From Marinifilum sp. D737 (GTDB taxonomy: Bacteria; Bacteroidota; Bacteroidia; Bacteroidales; Marinifilaceae), in the NCBI RefSeq assembly GCF_026672275.1, contig NZ_JANQCD010000038.1:1-43171 (forward strand): 43,171 nt of DNA. The letters are read 5' to 3'. The notes under the pieces were generated by a model. It searched no databases. It was not told where the DNA came from and saw nothing but the letters and a program-made list of their open reading frames with translations. Shown piece by piece: positions 1-8,883 of this stretch. Numbering within the stretch: position 1 is the stretch's first letter; each line of letters starts with the position of its first letter. The position numbers were made by a program, and so were the translations under genes.

Positions 1-80
1 TTTTTTTTTGTATTTTAAAGGTTCCCCCCTCTTAGTTGTTAAAGTGGGATCGAAGTGAGAAAAGAAAAGGAATAAAACTC

Positions 81-97
81 AATCGGCATGACCGATT
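81..97. other. Small hairpin upstream of the YbaK-like gene
   Basis: The arms AATCGG and CCGATT flank a five-base loop CATGA. It lies about 57 bp before the first ATG and could be a leader hairpin or the end of a terminator belonging to a gene outside the window. There is no clear T-tract, so its role is unknown. Confidence 0.3.
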
Positions 98-153
98 AAA
101 GGCGATAGAGCCTTATGCGGATTGCAAATTTTAAACCATAGAACCAGAACGCT

Positions 154-627
154 ATGCCTATCCGAAAGTTAAAGCAATATCTAGATGAAAGACAGATAAA
201 ATATGTTACGATTCGGCACTCTTCAGCTTATACAGCTCAACAGATTGCGGCATCGGCCCACATACCCGGGAAAATGCTTGCAAAAACCGTAATGATTAAA
301 ATTGATGGTAGAATGGCAATGGCTGTCTTACCAGCATCTTATTTGATCGATTTTGATTTGTTAAAGCAAATGTTAGGTTGTAAAAAAGTTGAATTAGCCC
401 ACGAACAGGAGTTTAAAGATATATTCCCTCAGTGCGAAGTAGGAGCAATGCCTCCTTTTGGAAATCTTTATAACCTGGAAGTTTATGTGTCAGAAAGTTT
501 AGTAGAAGATGATGATATCGTATTCAACGCAGGAACTCATACCGAATTAATCATGTTATCGTATGAAGATTTCCACAATAGTGTTGAACCAGTAGTTTTG
601 AAATTTACACATAAGTGTTACGCTTAG
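154..627 (+). CDS. YbaK/ProX-type aminoacyl-tRNA deacylase domain protein
   Basis: This is a 157-residue single-domain protein of the YbaK / prolyl-tRNA editing family, whose members hydrolyse mischarged aminoacyl-tRNAs in trans. The conserved lysine that orients the substrate is probably K44, in the stretch LAKTVMIK. The family glycine/proline loop appears as GAMPPFG at residues 97-103. Length fits a free-standing deacylase (about 150-160 aa). No signal peptide is present, so it should be cytosolic. It starts at an ATG without a Shine-Dalgarno sequence, which is normal in Bacteroidota. It converges with the amidase gene on the minus strand. Which amino acid it edits cannot be read from the sequence; some family members near this branch are annotated only as YbaK/EbsC proteins. 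Confidence 0.8.
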   Translation: MPIRKLKQYLDERQIKYVTIRHSSAYTAQQIAASAHIPGKMLAKTVMIKIDGRMAMAVLPASYLIDFDLLKQMLGCKKVELAHEQEFKDIFPQCEVGAMPPFGNLYNLEVYVSESLVEDDDIVFNAGTHTELIMLSYEDFHNSVEPVVLKFTHKCYA

Positions 628-669
628 AAATTATATAAATGATTAAAATTAAAAAACACTTTTCTTTTC

Positions 670-1656
670 TTACTTTTTCTTTTGTTCCTTATAATCATCA
701 ATAATTCCTTCGCATAGCCATTTTGCCAAAGCTTGTCTGTTATCAGTTTTGGTAAATCTAATCTGATCCCTGTAATTGTTAATATTTCCAAGCTCTACGA
801 ATACCGATGGAGGTGTAGTGGTTTTTAGCATGTACAACCTTCTTGAACCAACGGTTCCTGTATATTTTCTGTTGGGTTGATATTTCGCGTATTTGGCTTT
901 CATCTTTTTTTGAAGGGTTAATGCAAGCTTTTTTCCCTTTGTACTATTGGCATGATGATAGAAGTATACATCGGTTCTGTTTCTTTTACTTCTTGAATCG
1001 AGATGCAATACAATTAAGCGTTGATAGCTTCCTGGTTTTTCTTTTCTGGCTAATATGTTTACGGCAGCTGCTCTTTGTCTTAAGCGCGGGGTTTGTTTTC
1101 TCGGAATTACCTGGGAAGGATAGCATTTTTCATCTTTATCGGGTTTTAGAAAAGCCGCATTTCGAATTCCATCATTGGCATCTCTAATAATAAAATGGAC
1201 CTTTGCCCCTTGCGATATAAGCTCTTTACCCAATCTTAAAACAATATCATAGGCATACTCGTCTTCACAAATTTTATTGCCCGATACTTTACCTACAGCA
1301 CCAGGATCTGGACCTCCATGACCGGCTACCAAATGAATTACTGCACCTTCCAATGAATTATTGACTTGCTTTACGCTTGCGTGTTCTTTTCCTAGCAGGG
1401 GAATGGAATGGACGGAATATCGCAATGGAACTTTGTATTTTCTACCAGCAATTAAATGACCACTTTTTGTGAAACGACCTGGGTTTAAGGCTTTGAATTG
1501 TGTGGTATGTTTGGCTGGAGTGAGTTGGTTTCGGTATAAAAAAGCATTGAATCCTTCACCTTTTTTTACACTTACCCATTTGAAATTTTCTTGTGAAAAT
1601 ATTGGATTGCTTAGGCTTAGTAGAAATATTATTAAGAGAGGAAGGTATTTTAACAT
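670..1656 (-). CDS. Secreted N-acetylmuramoyl-L-alanine amidase (Amidase_3)
   Basis: A zinc amidase that cleaves the bond between N-acetylmuramic acid and L-alanine in peptidoglycan. Residues 1-22 form a signal peptide ending near FSQ. Residues about 25-80 resemble a LysM-like or other short wall-binding segment (WVSVKKGEGFNAFLYRNQ). The catalytic domain begins near residue 104. Probable zinc ligands are H113 (AGHGG), E131 or E133 (CEDEY) and H218 (LHLDSR), with catalytic E288 in FVELGN. The usual SIHANA-like motif is replaced by LHLDSR, as in some Bacteroidota homologues. At 328 aa it is of normal length for an AmiC-like protein. It is a single gene with its own upstream gap from the DUF4249 gene, and probably acts in the periplasm during wall turnover. 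Confidence 0.85.
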   Translation of the reverse strand: MLKYLPLLIIFLLSLSNPIFSQENFKWVSVKKGEGFNAFLYRNQLTPAKHTTQFKALNPGRFTKSGHLIAGRKYKVPLRYSVHSIPLLGKEHASVKQVNNSLEGAVIHLVAGHGGPDPGAVGKVSGNKICEDEYAYDIVLRLGKELISQGAKVHFIIRDANDGIRNAAFLKPDKDEKCYPSQVIPRKQTPRLRQRAAAVNILARKEKPGSYQRLIVLHLDSRSKRNRTDVYFYHHANSTKGKKLALTLQKKMKAKYAKYQPNRKYTGTVGSRRLYMLKTTTPPSVFVELGNINNYRDQIRFTKTDNRQALAKWLCEGIIDDYKEQKKK

Positions 1657-1724
1657 TGAAAAGCGTTTAATTTTGGTTCAATAAAAATAGATCAATTTTT
1701 AATATAACCCTCAATGTCATTTAA

Positions 1725-2591
1725 TTATTGTTTGGATACAATTTTATAATCCAAGGCATAGCTTGAGAAAATGCCAAATGCTTCTTCAACATTGGAATAG
1801 AGATTTGTTTTATTGGAAAATAAGATATCGTCTTTGTTTTCGAGGGATACAAAGGATCTTTCGTAATTGAAATAATCTTCGTTTAGGTGATACAATTCAA
1901 TTTTATATTCTGGATAATCCACAAAAAAATCATTATTCAAAATATAAAATGAAATCTCAACTTGTGAACTTTCAAAGTTTTTATCGGAAAAGCTTCGGCT
2001 ACCACGAAGCATATTTTGATCAAAGTCATTATCATTTACATTCAAATTTCCTTCAAATACAATATCGTTGCTATAATATTGAATCACATTCGAGTGATTA
2101 TTTGCGATGCCTTTTACGAGCAGCATATAGTAATTGTTTTGTGAGGCATCATCAGTAAATTTTAAATGAAAAGTGGTTTTGCCTTCTGATACATCATTCA
2201 CAAGTTGGATGTCATTGATCGATACTTTTTCTGGCGCAAAGGTGTTTGTTGTGATTTTTTTGAAACTTGGATGTGTTACTGTAATTTGATACTTGGATTC
2301 ACTCGCCAGGTATTGACCAGGGAGTTCATAAATACCATTTTGTCGATAAACGAAATCGCCTAATTCTTTATCGTTTTTATGTGCTGTAATTCTTGCATCA
2401 GAAATATATTTTATTTCAACAGATGTTCCAGTACTCTTTGATAATTTTACCTGAATTAAACTATCTACACCCATTAATGAATTGACAGAAATGATCTGAT
2501 GGGATTTTGCTTCAGGAAGCTCTTCTTCCTCTTCGCATGAAACAAGTAGTAAGAATAAAATTAAGCTGGTTAATAGTTTAAAATAATTCAT
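1725..2591 (-). CDS. DUF4249-family lipoprotein, partner of TonB receptor
   Basis: A 288-residue protein with a lipoprotein signal peptide; the lipobox LLVSC places the lipidated cysteine at residue 19 and is followed by an acidic EEEEE run typical of surface-exported Bacteroidota lipoproteins. The rest is beta-rich and matches the general pattern of DUF4249 proteins (early EVKL-type strand, a segment on nested strings, an aromatic C-terminus). It begins 10 bp after the stop codon of the STN TonB receptor, the standard receptor + DUF4249 gene pair. It probably sits on the outer membrane and helps the receptor bind or deliver its ligand; the ligand is unknown. The family call rests on length, lipobox and gene order more than on diagnostic residues. 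Confidence 0.75.
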   Translation of the reverse strand: MNYFKLLTSLILFLLLVSCEEEEELPEAKSHQIISVNSLMGVDSLIQVKLSKSTGTSVEIKYISDARITAHKNDKELGDFVYRQNGIYELPGQYLASESKYQITVTHPSFKKITTNTFAPEKVSINDIQLVNDVSEGKTTFHLKFTDDASQNNYYMLLVKGIANNHSNVIQYYSNDIVFEGNLNVNDNDFDQNMLRGSRSFSDKNFESSQVEISFYILNNDFFVDYPEYKIELYHLNEDYFNYERSFVSLENKDDILFSNKTNLYSNVEEAFGIFSSYALDYKIVSKQ

Positions 2592-2601
2592 GATTAAAGG
2601 A

Positions 2602-5187
2602 TTAAAATTTATAGGAATAGCTTACACTTGGTATAAATGAGAACAGGTGGATTTTTTTTAATTTAGGGTCAGTATATGTATTATTATCAGTAGATACATA
2701 CATAAAGCTAGTGTTTTTTCTATTGTAAAAATTATAGATGTTTATATCCCAGGACCTTGTTCCATGTTTCTTCTTCTTTATAAAACTAATTGACAAATCA
2801 AAACGGTGATAGTCTGGAAGTCTGTAAGAATTTCTTTCAGTAAAGACTGTTTTTGTTTCAAAGGAGGAAGGATCATATGGAGATATGGCTGAAATATTGG
2901 AAGTCGATAAGGTTGCGGGAAGTCCGGTTCCATAAGTCCAGAAAGCAGAAAACTTGGTTTTATTGCTAATGAACTGATTGACTTGAATGGAAAAATTGTG
3001 TCGACGATCATAAGGAGAAGCATAAGCCTTGCCATTATTGATACCTTTAAACTTTACTTTTGAATGAGATAGGGTATAGGCAATGTTTCCATTTGTTTTC
3101 CCCATGCTTTTACTCAACTCTATTTCCAATCCTTTACTCCATCCTTTGCCATTTTCAACCATATATTCCCAATCAGAACTAACGTCTTGAAAGTATGATG
3201 TTTCTTTTAAATCCAATAGGTTTCGACTTAGTTTGTGATATATTTCGATGTTTAATTTTACTGATTTGTTAAATGAATAATGTGTTCCAGCTGTATATTG
3301 GAAAGAATCGATTGGTTTAATTTTTTTGGTTACCGGAAACCATAAATCAGTTGGCAAACTTAAGGTGCTGGTTCTTACCAAATGAAGGTATTGTGTCATT
3401 TGAGAAAAACTACCGGTAAGTGACCATTTTGGGGTTAGGAAATATTGTGAATTTAATCTAGGTTCAATTGTAGAGTAGTAGGTATTATCCACAAAGAAAC
3501 TGCTCCAGCGAGTTCCCATATTAACCAGTAATTTCTTACCAAATCTAATTTGAGCTTCACCATATAAGTTAATCTCTTTTGATTTGATTAATTCATCAGT
3601 TGAAATTCCAGGGTTGTTATCTCTGGTGTTTTTGAGAAAATCACTACCAGGTTTGGTATGATGAAGCGAAGCTTCCAGTCCAAATTTTAAATAATGTTTA
3701 TAATCGGGGATAAAGTCAAACTCTGTTTTAAATGAGAAATCACGAATACCGGATTTAAATTCATGATTATAGTTTTCAATATAGTCTGAATCATTGTTTT
3801 TTTCACTTCTCTTTTCTTTCAGCAAGAAGGTATATCTGCTTAATATCAGAGTTGTGTTACCAAATAAGTGATTGTTGTACACATGATTCCAGCGCAGTGA
3901 GTTGGTGAAATTTCCCCAGCCTAGTTTATATCGGACTTTTTCTCTGATGTTTGCAGAAATATCTTCTGAGCTTTTTATACTATACAAATCACCTCCCCAA
4001 TAAGTACTGAAGTATAGTTTATCTCGTTGAGAAAATCGGTGCACAATTTTCCAGTTTAGATCACCAAAATAGTAGCCGGCATTTACATTGCTACCTGAAA
4101 GATCCAGAATCCCATTAATCAAAAGATCAAGATAGGTCCTGCGTATAGATAAGTTGAATGTAGTTTTATCTTTTTTGATTGGCCCATTTAGATTGAATTT
4201 TGCAGTAAGCAATCCCAAACTATAGCCTCCTTCCAACTTCCTGGTATTTCCATCTTTCATACGAATGTCTAAAACTGAAGATACTCTTCCTCCATAATGT
4301 GCAGGAAAACCTCCTTTAACCAGCTTCACCTGGTTGATGGCATCCTGATTAAAAACAGAATACAGGCCCATTAAATGCGAAGAATAATAAACAGGAACAT
4401 CATCTAATAGGATAAGATTTTGATCGGGTGAGCCATTCCTGATATTTAAGCCACCTAAACCTTCGTTGCTGTTTTGCACACCAGGCAAATGTCTTAAGTT
4501 TTGGAATAAATCATTTTCACCAAAAACACCCGTTTGTTGCATGGTTTTGGCCTGGAAACTATTCGTACTAACAAACAAATGATTAATGTTGTTTGTTCTC
4601 TCGTCTGCGGTTACTTTAACTTCCTGAAGAATGGTTTTGGGTTGCAAGGATATGTTAATGGAAGTATCTCTCTCCAGCTCAACATCTAGTAGTACCTCTT
4701 TGTAACCCACAAAAGAAAACTGCAAAAGGTGTGTTTTGTTTTTTAAGCTCAGGCTGTAAAAACCAAAATTATTACTAACTGTTCCTGTGAAGTTGCTCAG
4801 GTTTGCAATAGTTGCATTGATTAATACTTCTCCAGATTTGGCATCACTGATGTATCCACTAATTCTGTATTTTCTGTCGTAGGGTGGAATAGAGATAATG
4901 AAAATTTTATTGCCTTTTGCCTGTATCTTAAAATTTTTCAGGTTAATGGACTGATTTAGGATATCTCTAATGGATGAAACTGAATCAGATAGTTGAACCC
5001 TTTTATTGGTGTTTAGTTCACTGGTAAAACTAAACTGGGCCTTGGTTTGATCTGTAATTTCTTCCAGTAGTTCGGATAATTGATAACGACTTTTTGGAAG
5101 GCTAATTTCTTGTTGCAGATTGACATTCTGACAATAGGCCGATAGAAAACAGAGCAATAATGAAAAAGTAAAAATAAATTTTACCAT
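2602..5187 (-). CDS. TonB-dependent receptor with N-terminal STN signalling domain
   Basis: An 861-residue outer-membrane receptor. Order of parts: signal peptide (1-19, ending at AYCQ), STN/secretin N-terminal domain (about 22-100, QISLPKSRYQLSELLEEITDQ), CarboxypepD_reg-like domain (about 107-190, YRISGYISDAKSGEVLINATI), plug domain (about 215-325, with GGLNIRNGSPDQNLILLDDVPV) and a 22-strand-type barrel ending in an aromatic YSYKF. STN domains contact the periplasmic part of FecR anti-sigma factors, so this receptor should both import a ligand and report it to the FecR/ECF pair encoded upstream (6434-8048). SusD is absent, so glycan uptake is not implied; the DUF4249 neighbour is the other common arrangement. 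The substrate cannot be inferred. Confidence 0.9.
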   Translation of the reverse strand: MVKFIFTFSLLLCFLSAYCQNVNLQQEISLPKSRYQLSELLEEITDQTKAQFSFTSELNTNKRVQLSDSVSSIRDILNQSINLKNFKIQAKGNKIFIISIPPYDRKYRISGYISDAKSGEVLINATIANLSNFTGTVSNNFGFYSLSLKNKTHLLQFSFVGYKEVLLDVELERDTSINISLQPKTILQEVKVTADERTNNINHLFVSTNSFQAKTMQQTGVFGENDLFQNLRHLPGVQNSNEGLGGLNIRNGSPDQNLILLDDVPVYYSSHLMGLYSVFNQDAINQVKLVKGGFPAHYGGRVSSVLDIRMKDGNTRKLEGGYSLGLLTAKFNLNGPIKKDKTTFNLSIRRTYLDLLINGILDLSGSNVNAGYYFGDLNWKIVHRFSQRDKLYFSTYWGGDLYSIKSSEDISANIREKVRYKLGWGNFTNSLRWNHVYNNHLFGNTTLILSRYTFLLKEKRSEKNNDSDYIENYNHEFKSGIRDFSFKTEFDFIPDYKHYLKFGLEASLHHTKPGSDFLKNTRDNNPGISTDELIKSKEINLYGEAQIRFGKKLLVNMGTRWSSFFVDNTYYSTIEPRLNSQYFLTPKWSLTGSFSQMTQYLHLVRTSTLSLPTDLWFPVTKKIKPIDSFQYTAGTHYSFNKSVKLNIEIYHKLSRNLLDLKETSYFQDVSSDWEYMVENGKGWSKGLEIELSKSMGKTNGNIAYTLSHSKVKFKGINNGKAYASPYDRRHNFSIQVNQFISNKTKFSAFWTYGTGLPATLSTSNISAISPYDPSSFETKTVFTERNSYRLPDYHRFDLSISFIKKKKHGTRSWDINIYNFYNRKNTSFMYVSTDNNTYTDPKLKKIHLFSFIPSVSYSYKF

Positions 5188-5249
5188 GAATTAAAGGATG
5201 TGATTGGTTAAGGCCGTAAAAATAATTATTGTCATTATAAACAACAAAA

Positions 5250-5268
5250 GGAAGCCCATAAGGCTTCC
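5250..5268 (-). terminator. Hairpin downstream of small secreted protein gene
   Basis: Seven-bp perfect arms GGAAGCC and GGCTTCC enclose a five-base loop; read on the minus strand it is followed by TTTTG. It lies 55 bp beyond the stop of the 5323-5784 gene and before the receptor gene, so it may reduce read-through into the receptor and act as an attenuator within the operon. Confidence 0.55.
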
Positions 5269-5322
5269 AATTTAATGCATTTTATTTGAATCTTTTATAA
5301 TTTCATTTGGTTAGAAGGGATA

Positions 5323-5784
5323 TTAATTATTATTTAACCTCTTAAAGATATATCTGGTAATGAATATCCCTTTACCATCACCTTTACCACTATCACTTTC
5401 AACACCACTGGCAACAAATGCCAATTCCCATCCTTCGTTGGTAAGTTTGTTAATTTTCGACGATAACAATGCATCGTTAGAAGCAATATTCTGGAAGTTA
5501 ATACCTGCAATACTATAGAAGTTTAGCAATTTGGTTTCTGAGAAAAGGTTCACTTTTGCATCCGATCTTTTCACCGCTTTTTGTTTGCTTTTCTTACCAT
5601 CGGTTCTTTCAGTGGTGAAATTTGCAGCCTCAATTGGATCTTTCTCTTCAATGATTCTTGAACGACCAATTCCCATAGGAACGATTGACTCTACTGAAGT
5701 AATCACTTTATATTCTACTTTTTGAGCATTTGAAGTTGAGAAAAATCCGAATGCAATTGCTGCAATAATTAATAATCTTTTCAT
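5323..5784 (-). CDS. Small secreted protein with DUF4177-like C-terminus
   Basis: A 153-residue protein with a clear Sec signal peptide (MKRLLIIAAIAFGFFSTSNA, cut before QK). The mature part opens with VEYKVITSVES and ends with INKLTNEGWELAFV...FITRYIFKR. The pairing of an EYKVI strand with an N-x-L-x-x-EGWEL segment and a final hydrophobic strand resembles the small DUF4177 fold, here with a longer basic insert (KKSKQKAVKRSD). It is encoded between the DUF3575-like gene and the TonB receptor of the sigma/FecR unit, and is probably periplasmic. No catalytic residues are visible. The fold assignment is tentative; function unknown. Confidence 0.6.
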   Translation of the reverse strand: MKRLLIIAAIAFGFFSTSNAQKVEYKVITSVESIVPMGIGRSRIIEEKDPIEAANFTTERTDGKKSKQKAVKRSDAKVNLFSETKLLNFYSIAGINFQNIASNDALLSSKINKLTNEGWELAFVASGVESDSGKGDGKGIFITRYIFKRLNNN

Positions 5785-5881
5785 GTTTATTTATTTGTTT
5801 AATTAATTTTTAGACACAAGTTGAGCCTTTCACTCAAATTCTCGAGTAAATAATACTTTCTTTTAATACGTTTTGTGATTT

Positions 5882-6415
5882 TTAAAATGCAATCCCCAAG
5901 GTGATTCCTGCTCGCAAGGTAAAGCCATCCCAGCTACCGGTATCAAAGTCATCTTCAACACCTGATTCTACATCCAAATCAATATTGGTGTAACCCGGAC
6001 CAAAGAACCATTCGAAGCTAACTCTTTCTTTGAAAATGTATTGCTGACCAATAATTAAACCAGCTCCCAATCCATTCATTTTTGCTTCGTTATTGGCTTC
6101 ATTTTCCAATTCAAAATGTAAATATCTGGCGTAAGGAGCAACAAAAAAACCTTTTGGAGCAGGTGAATCAGAAAGATAGAATCTGTATTCAGGAGTTACA
6201 CCCCAGCCTCTGATTTGTGTATCATCCCAGGTTTTTCCGGTATACAGTAAGCCCAACTGTATACTGCTATTATCGTTTAATTGATGTTCTACAAAAAATG
6301 ATCCTGTTCGTACCAATGGACTAAGCATATTGGCTTTTACTACTGTTTTCTGTGCTTTTGCAAATGAAACGCTTAGCAATAGTATGAATGATAGAAGTGT
6401 AATTTTATTTTTCAT
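5882..6415 (-). CDS. Outer-membrane beta-barrel-like protein (DUF3575/porin family type)
   Basis: A 177-residue protein with a signal peptide (1-21, ending FAKAQ) followed by alternating amphipathic strands (TVVKANMLSPLVRTGSFFVEHQL, SSIQLGLLYTGK) and a hydrophobic C-terminal strand FTLRAGITLGIAF ending in phenylalanine, as expected for a small eight-stranded outer-membrane barrel. The N-terminus matches the style of DUF3575 proteins. It begins 18 bp after the FecR stop, so it is co-transcribed with the anti-sigma factor. Possible roles are an envelope sensor component or a passive channel. The neighbours suggest that it belongs to the first sigma/FecR circuit, but no direct function can be read. 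Confidence 0.65.
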   Translation of the reverse strand: MKNKITLLSFILLLSVSFAKAQKTVVKANMLSPLVRTGSFFVEHQLNDNSSIQLGLLYTGKTWDDTQIRGWGVTPEYRFYLSDSPAPKGFFVAPYARYLHFELENEANNEAKMNGLGAGLIIGQQYIFKERVSFEWFFGPGYTNIDLDVESGVEDDFDTGSWDGFTLRAGITLGIAF

Positions 6416-6433
6416 CGTTTCTTTCTTTTAGAT

Positions 6434-7411
6434 TTAATTACGCTTTTCTGAAATAATGAGATGCTTGCCCCTTTTCACTGTTTTTACATTCAGATGCAAT
6501 TCCAGTTCTGATATCACATCTTTGATATCATCGTTGTTGAATATGCTGTTAAATGTCAGCGTATCTATTCTTTCGCATCTGTTCGTAATTTTTACACCAT
6601 AGTAGTCTTCTATGTATTTAAAAACTACTGGTATTGGTGTCTTGTTAAATCTTAGAATTCCAGTTTTCCAGGCATCAAAATTTGGTTCATCATTTTCCGA
6701 CTCGCTAAGATTGGAATTGTGCAAAATTCCCTTTTCACCTTTGGTCAGGTAAACCACTTTTTTAGTTTTCTGATCTGTTAAACTTACTTTTCCAGATTGA
6801 ACGGTTACTATGGTTCTTCCATACTCATCGTTGCGAACATTAAAGGCGGTACCAAGTACTTCAATTATCGCATTTCCAGAAGTGATTATAAATGGTTTGG
6901 ATGGATCTGATTTTACCTGAAAGTAAGCTTCACCTTCCAATTTTACATTTCGTTTTTTACTACCAAACTGGTTTGGATAAACAAGTCGGCTATTCTGATT
7001 TAAATAAACTTGTGTTCCATCAGCCAAAAGAACCTGATCTTTGTTTATTTCGGTTTTTTGCTGAGCCAATTTTCCAAATCCGGGAGTGGTTTCATAAAGC
7101 AACACAAAACTCAATCCGATTAAAAGCACAACTGAAGCTGCATATCGCATAAAAACCCTAAGTTTTCTTGATTTAACCGATGCACCACTTTTTGATTTTA
7201 CCAATTTCCAGTCTGCTTCTACATCAATTTTATCAAATACCTCAATTTCAGTACTCTTTTCCCAAATCTTACGAACTTTGTTAAAAACAGCTTTGTTTTC
7301 CGGATTTGATGCCATCCACTTTTCAAATGTTTCTACATCTTCCTCCGAAGCCTTTTGATTTAAAATGCTTAATAATATTTGCTCGTCGATATGTTGTTTG
7401 TTCTTGTTCAT
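6434..7411 (-). CDS. FecR-family anti-sigma factor (circuit 1)
   Basis: A 325-residue single-pass inner-membrane regulator. Residues 1-75 form the cytoplasmic anti-sigma part (ILNQKASEEDVETFEKWMASNPENKAVF pattern, split here only for description), residues about 89-106 the transmembrane helix, residues about 120-215 the FecR beta domain (LADGTQVYLNQNSRLVYP and FNVRNDEYGRTIVTV), and residues about 255-325 the DUF4974 C-terminal domain that contacts an STN domain. It lies 64 bp downstream of its ECF sigma factor gene. By family analogy it holds the sigma factor until the ligand-loaded receptor (2602-5187) signals through its STN domain. Confidence 0.9.
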   Translation of the reverse strand: MNKNKQHIDEQILLSILNQKASEEDVETFEKWMASNPENKAVFNKVRKIWEKSTEIEVFDKIDVEADWKLVKSKSGASVKSRKLRVFMRYAASVVLLIGLSFVLLYETTPGFGKLAQQKTEINKDQVLLADGTQVYLNQNSRLVYPNQFGSKKRNVKLEGEAYFQVKSDPSKPFIITSGNAIIEVLGTAFNVRNDEYGRTIVTVQSGKVSLTDQKTKKVVYLTKGEKGILHNSNLSESENDEPNFDAWKTGILRFNKTPIPVVFKYIEDYYGVKITNRCERIDTLTFNSIFNNDDIKDVISELELHLNVKTVKRGKHLIISEKRN

Positions 7412-7475
7412 TTTCGCTTTTCTAATAGTAAGACAAGTAAGAATATCCTCACACGTATTTAAATTTGAAAAAAAA

Positions 7476-8048
7476 TCACATTTTTTCCATGAGCCATAAA
7501 ATCAGCAGGCTTGCTAGCATTGGTCCAATTTTATTTCGTAGGATTTTTAATGCTTTACTGATTTGTGTTTCTACAGTTCGTTTCGATATGCCTAACTGAT
7601 CGGCAATTTCCTGGTTGGTATAACCATCAAAACGATTCATTTTAAAAATACGCTGGCATTGTTCTGGCAACTCATCAATGGCTTGATACAATTCATACTC
7701 CAGTTCGGTTTGCTCCAAAATTTTGTCAACACCAACTCCGATATCCGAGTTCAAGTACTTGATATTTTCATGATGCTTGGCATGCGTGTTTTTTTGTTTG
7801 ATTGCGTTTAGGCATGCATTTCGAACAGAGGTATACAAATGTGCTTTTGCCGAGGTGTGAATTTTAACAGTGTCTTTGTGGTCAATTAACTGAACAAATA
7901 CATTTTGGACAATTTCACGGGCATCATCCAAATCGGAAAGAAATTTATTGGCATAGGCCGTTAAAACCGCATAGTGTTCCTTAAACAGTGCTTCAATTCT
8001 TTTTTCAGTAAGTAATTCTATAGAATAGTTGGTAGAGCTTTGTGTCAT
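7476..8048 (-). CDS. ECF sigma-70 factor, FecI-like (circuit 1)
   Basis: A 190-residue ECF sigma factor. Region 2 includes LFKEHYAVLTAYANKFLSD and DDAREIVQNVFVQL; region 4 includes LPEQCQRIFKMNRFDGYTNQEIADQLGISKRTVE, the helix-turn-helix that reads the -35 element. I chose the ATG at 8048; an in-frame TTG at 8081 would add 11 residues (201 aa), but conserved sequence starts only after residue 10 of the shorter form. A hydrophobic tail (MLASLLILWLMEKM) follows region 4. The downstream genes, FecR and an STN receptor, define a cell-surface signalling circuit. Confidence 0.88.
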   Translation of the reverse strand: MTQSSTNYSIELLTEKRIEALFKEHYAVLTAYANKFLSDLDDAREIVQNVFVQLIDHKDTVKIHTSAKAHLYTSVRNACLNAIKQKNTHAKHHENIKYLNSDIGVGVDKILEQTELEYELYQAIDELPEQCQRIFKMNRFDGYTNQEIADQLGISKRTVETQISKALKILRNKIGPMLASLLILWLMEKM

Positions 8049-8200
8049 CGATATCGCGCTTGTAATTCCCTTTATTTTCAATTCATATATTAATATATCG
8101 AGTAGGTATATTTTGAATATGAATTTAATGTTTTTATTGCAATATTACCTACCCTCATTCATTAGACAATTAATTCTTGTACTACACGTACTGATGGTGT

Positions 8201-8231
8201 AAAAAAAAAGATCATTGCAATGGCAATGATC
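8201..8231 (-). terminator. Intrinsic terminator of the coiled-coil gene
   Basis: Perfect nine-bp arms GATCATTGC / GCAATGATC with a four-base loop; on the minus strand it is followed by nine T residues (A-run 8201-8209). It ends the transcript of the 8254-8610 gene and separates it from sigma circuit 1. Confidence 0.88.
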
Positions 8232-8253
8232 CTATTTTGATAAGTGTGGTGGT

Positions 8254-8610
8254 TTAAGCAGACTCTTCAATTTTCGTTTTGGTCGATTCGTCAACCGTGA
8301 AGCCCCAGCCACCCAATTTCTTTAAATCCTCTGGATAATGAGCCTTTAGAAGGTTACGGATTTGAATAATATCCTTTCTTACCGCTTTTGCTTCTTTGTT
8401 TTTCTGTTCATTCAATTCTTCTTTCAAACGATTCGCTTCATCAGCTTTTTGTTCATATTCCTGCATTTTAGCCAATCGTATTTGTAGAGAAGCAAAGTTT
8501 GGAAAATCTTTAAGTAGGCTTGATTCACCATCTGTGGTGTTTTTAGCGATGATCTTGCTAGCCAAATCAGCAAGTTCATGCACTTTCGATGAAATCTTAA
8601 CTCTTGACAT
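8254..8610 (-). CDS. Small charged coiled-coil protein of unknown function
   Basis: A 118-residue soluble protein without signal peptide or membrane segment. Residues about 45-85 form a predicted coiled coil rich in K, E and Q (MQEYEQKADEANRLKEELNE); the C-terminus carries a compact motif LGGWGFTVDESTK. I do not recognise a named family. It has its own strong terminator, its own ATG, and normal base composition for the region, so it is likely a real gene. Upstream of it, with no other gene in between, lie about 0.9 kb of repeats including the inverted 21-bp arrays, which makes a functional link worth testing. A DNA-binding or structural role would be speculation. Confidence 0.7.
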   Translation of the reverse strand: MSRVKISSKVHELADLASKIIAKNTTDGESSLLKDFPNFASLQIRLAKMQEYEQKADEANRLKEELNEQKNKEAKAVRKDIIQIRNLLKAHYPEDLKKLGGWGFTVDESTKTKIEESA

Positions 8611-8883
8611 ACAAATTTGTTTTAAAATAATTATTTATCCATTGTTAAATTAATAAAACTTACTCGTGGTAAGATCAGCTAAGCTGCTGAATTTCAAAAT
8701 TTATAATCGTTTTAAATAGTATGTTAAGTGGTAATGGGCTTGTGAATGGTCCTGTGTATTGTTAATGAGCCTGTAGATGGTAATGGTAATTTCTTTTGTA
8801 TTGCCTGATAATACAGGAAAATATAGTTTTATAGTAAGTTTTGTGAATGGGATGATTTACCATTAAATGATGAATTTTCAGCA

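Noticed and set aside
2602-5187. A SusC/SusD-type glycan utilisation locus
   Set aside because: No SusD gene and no glycoside hydrolases nearby; the partner is a DUF4249 lipoprotein.
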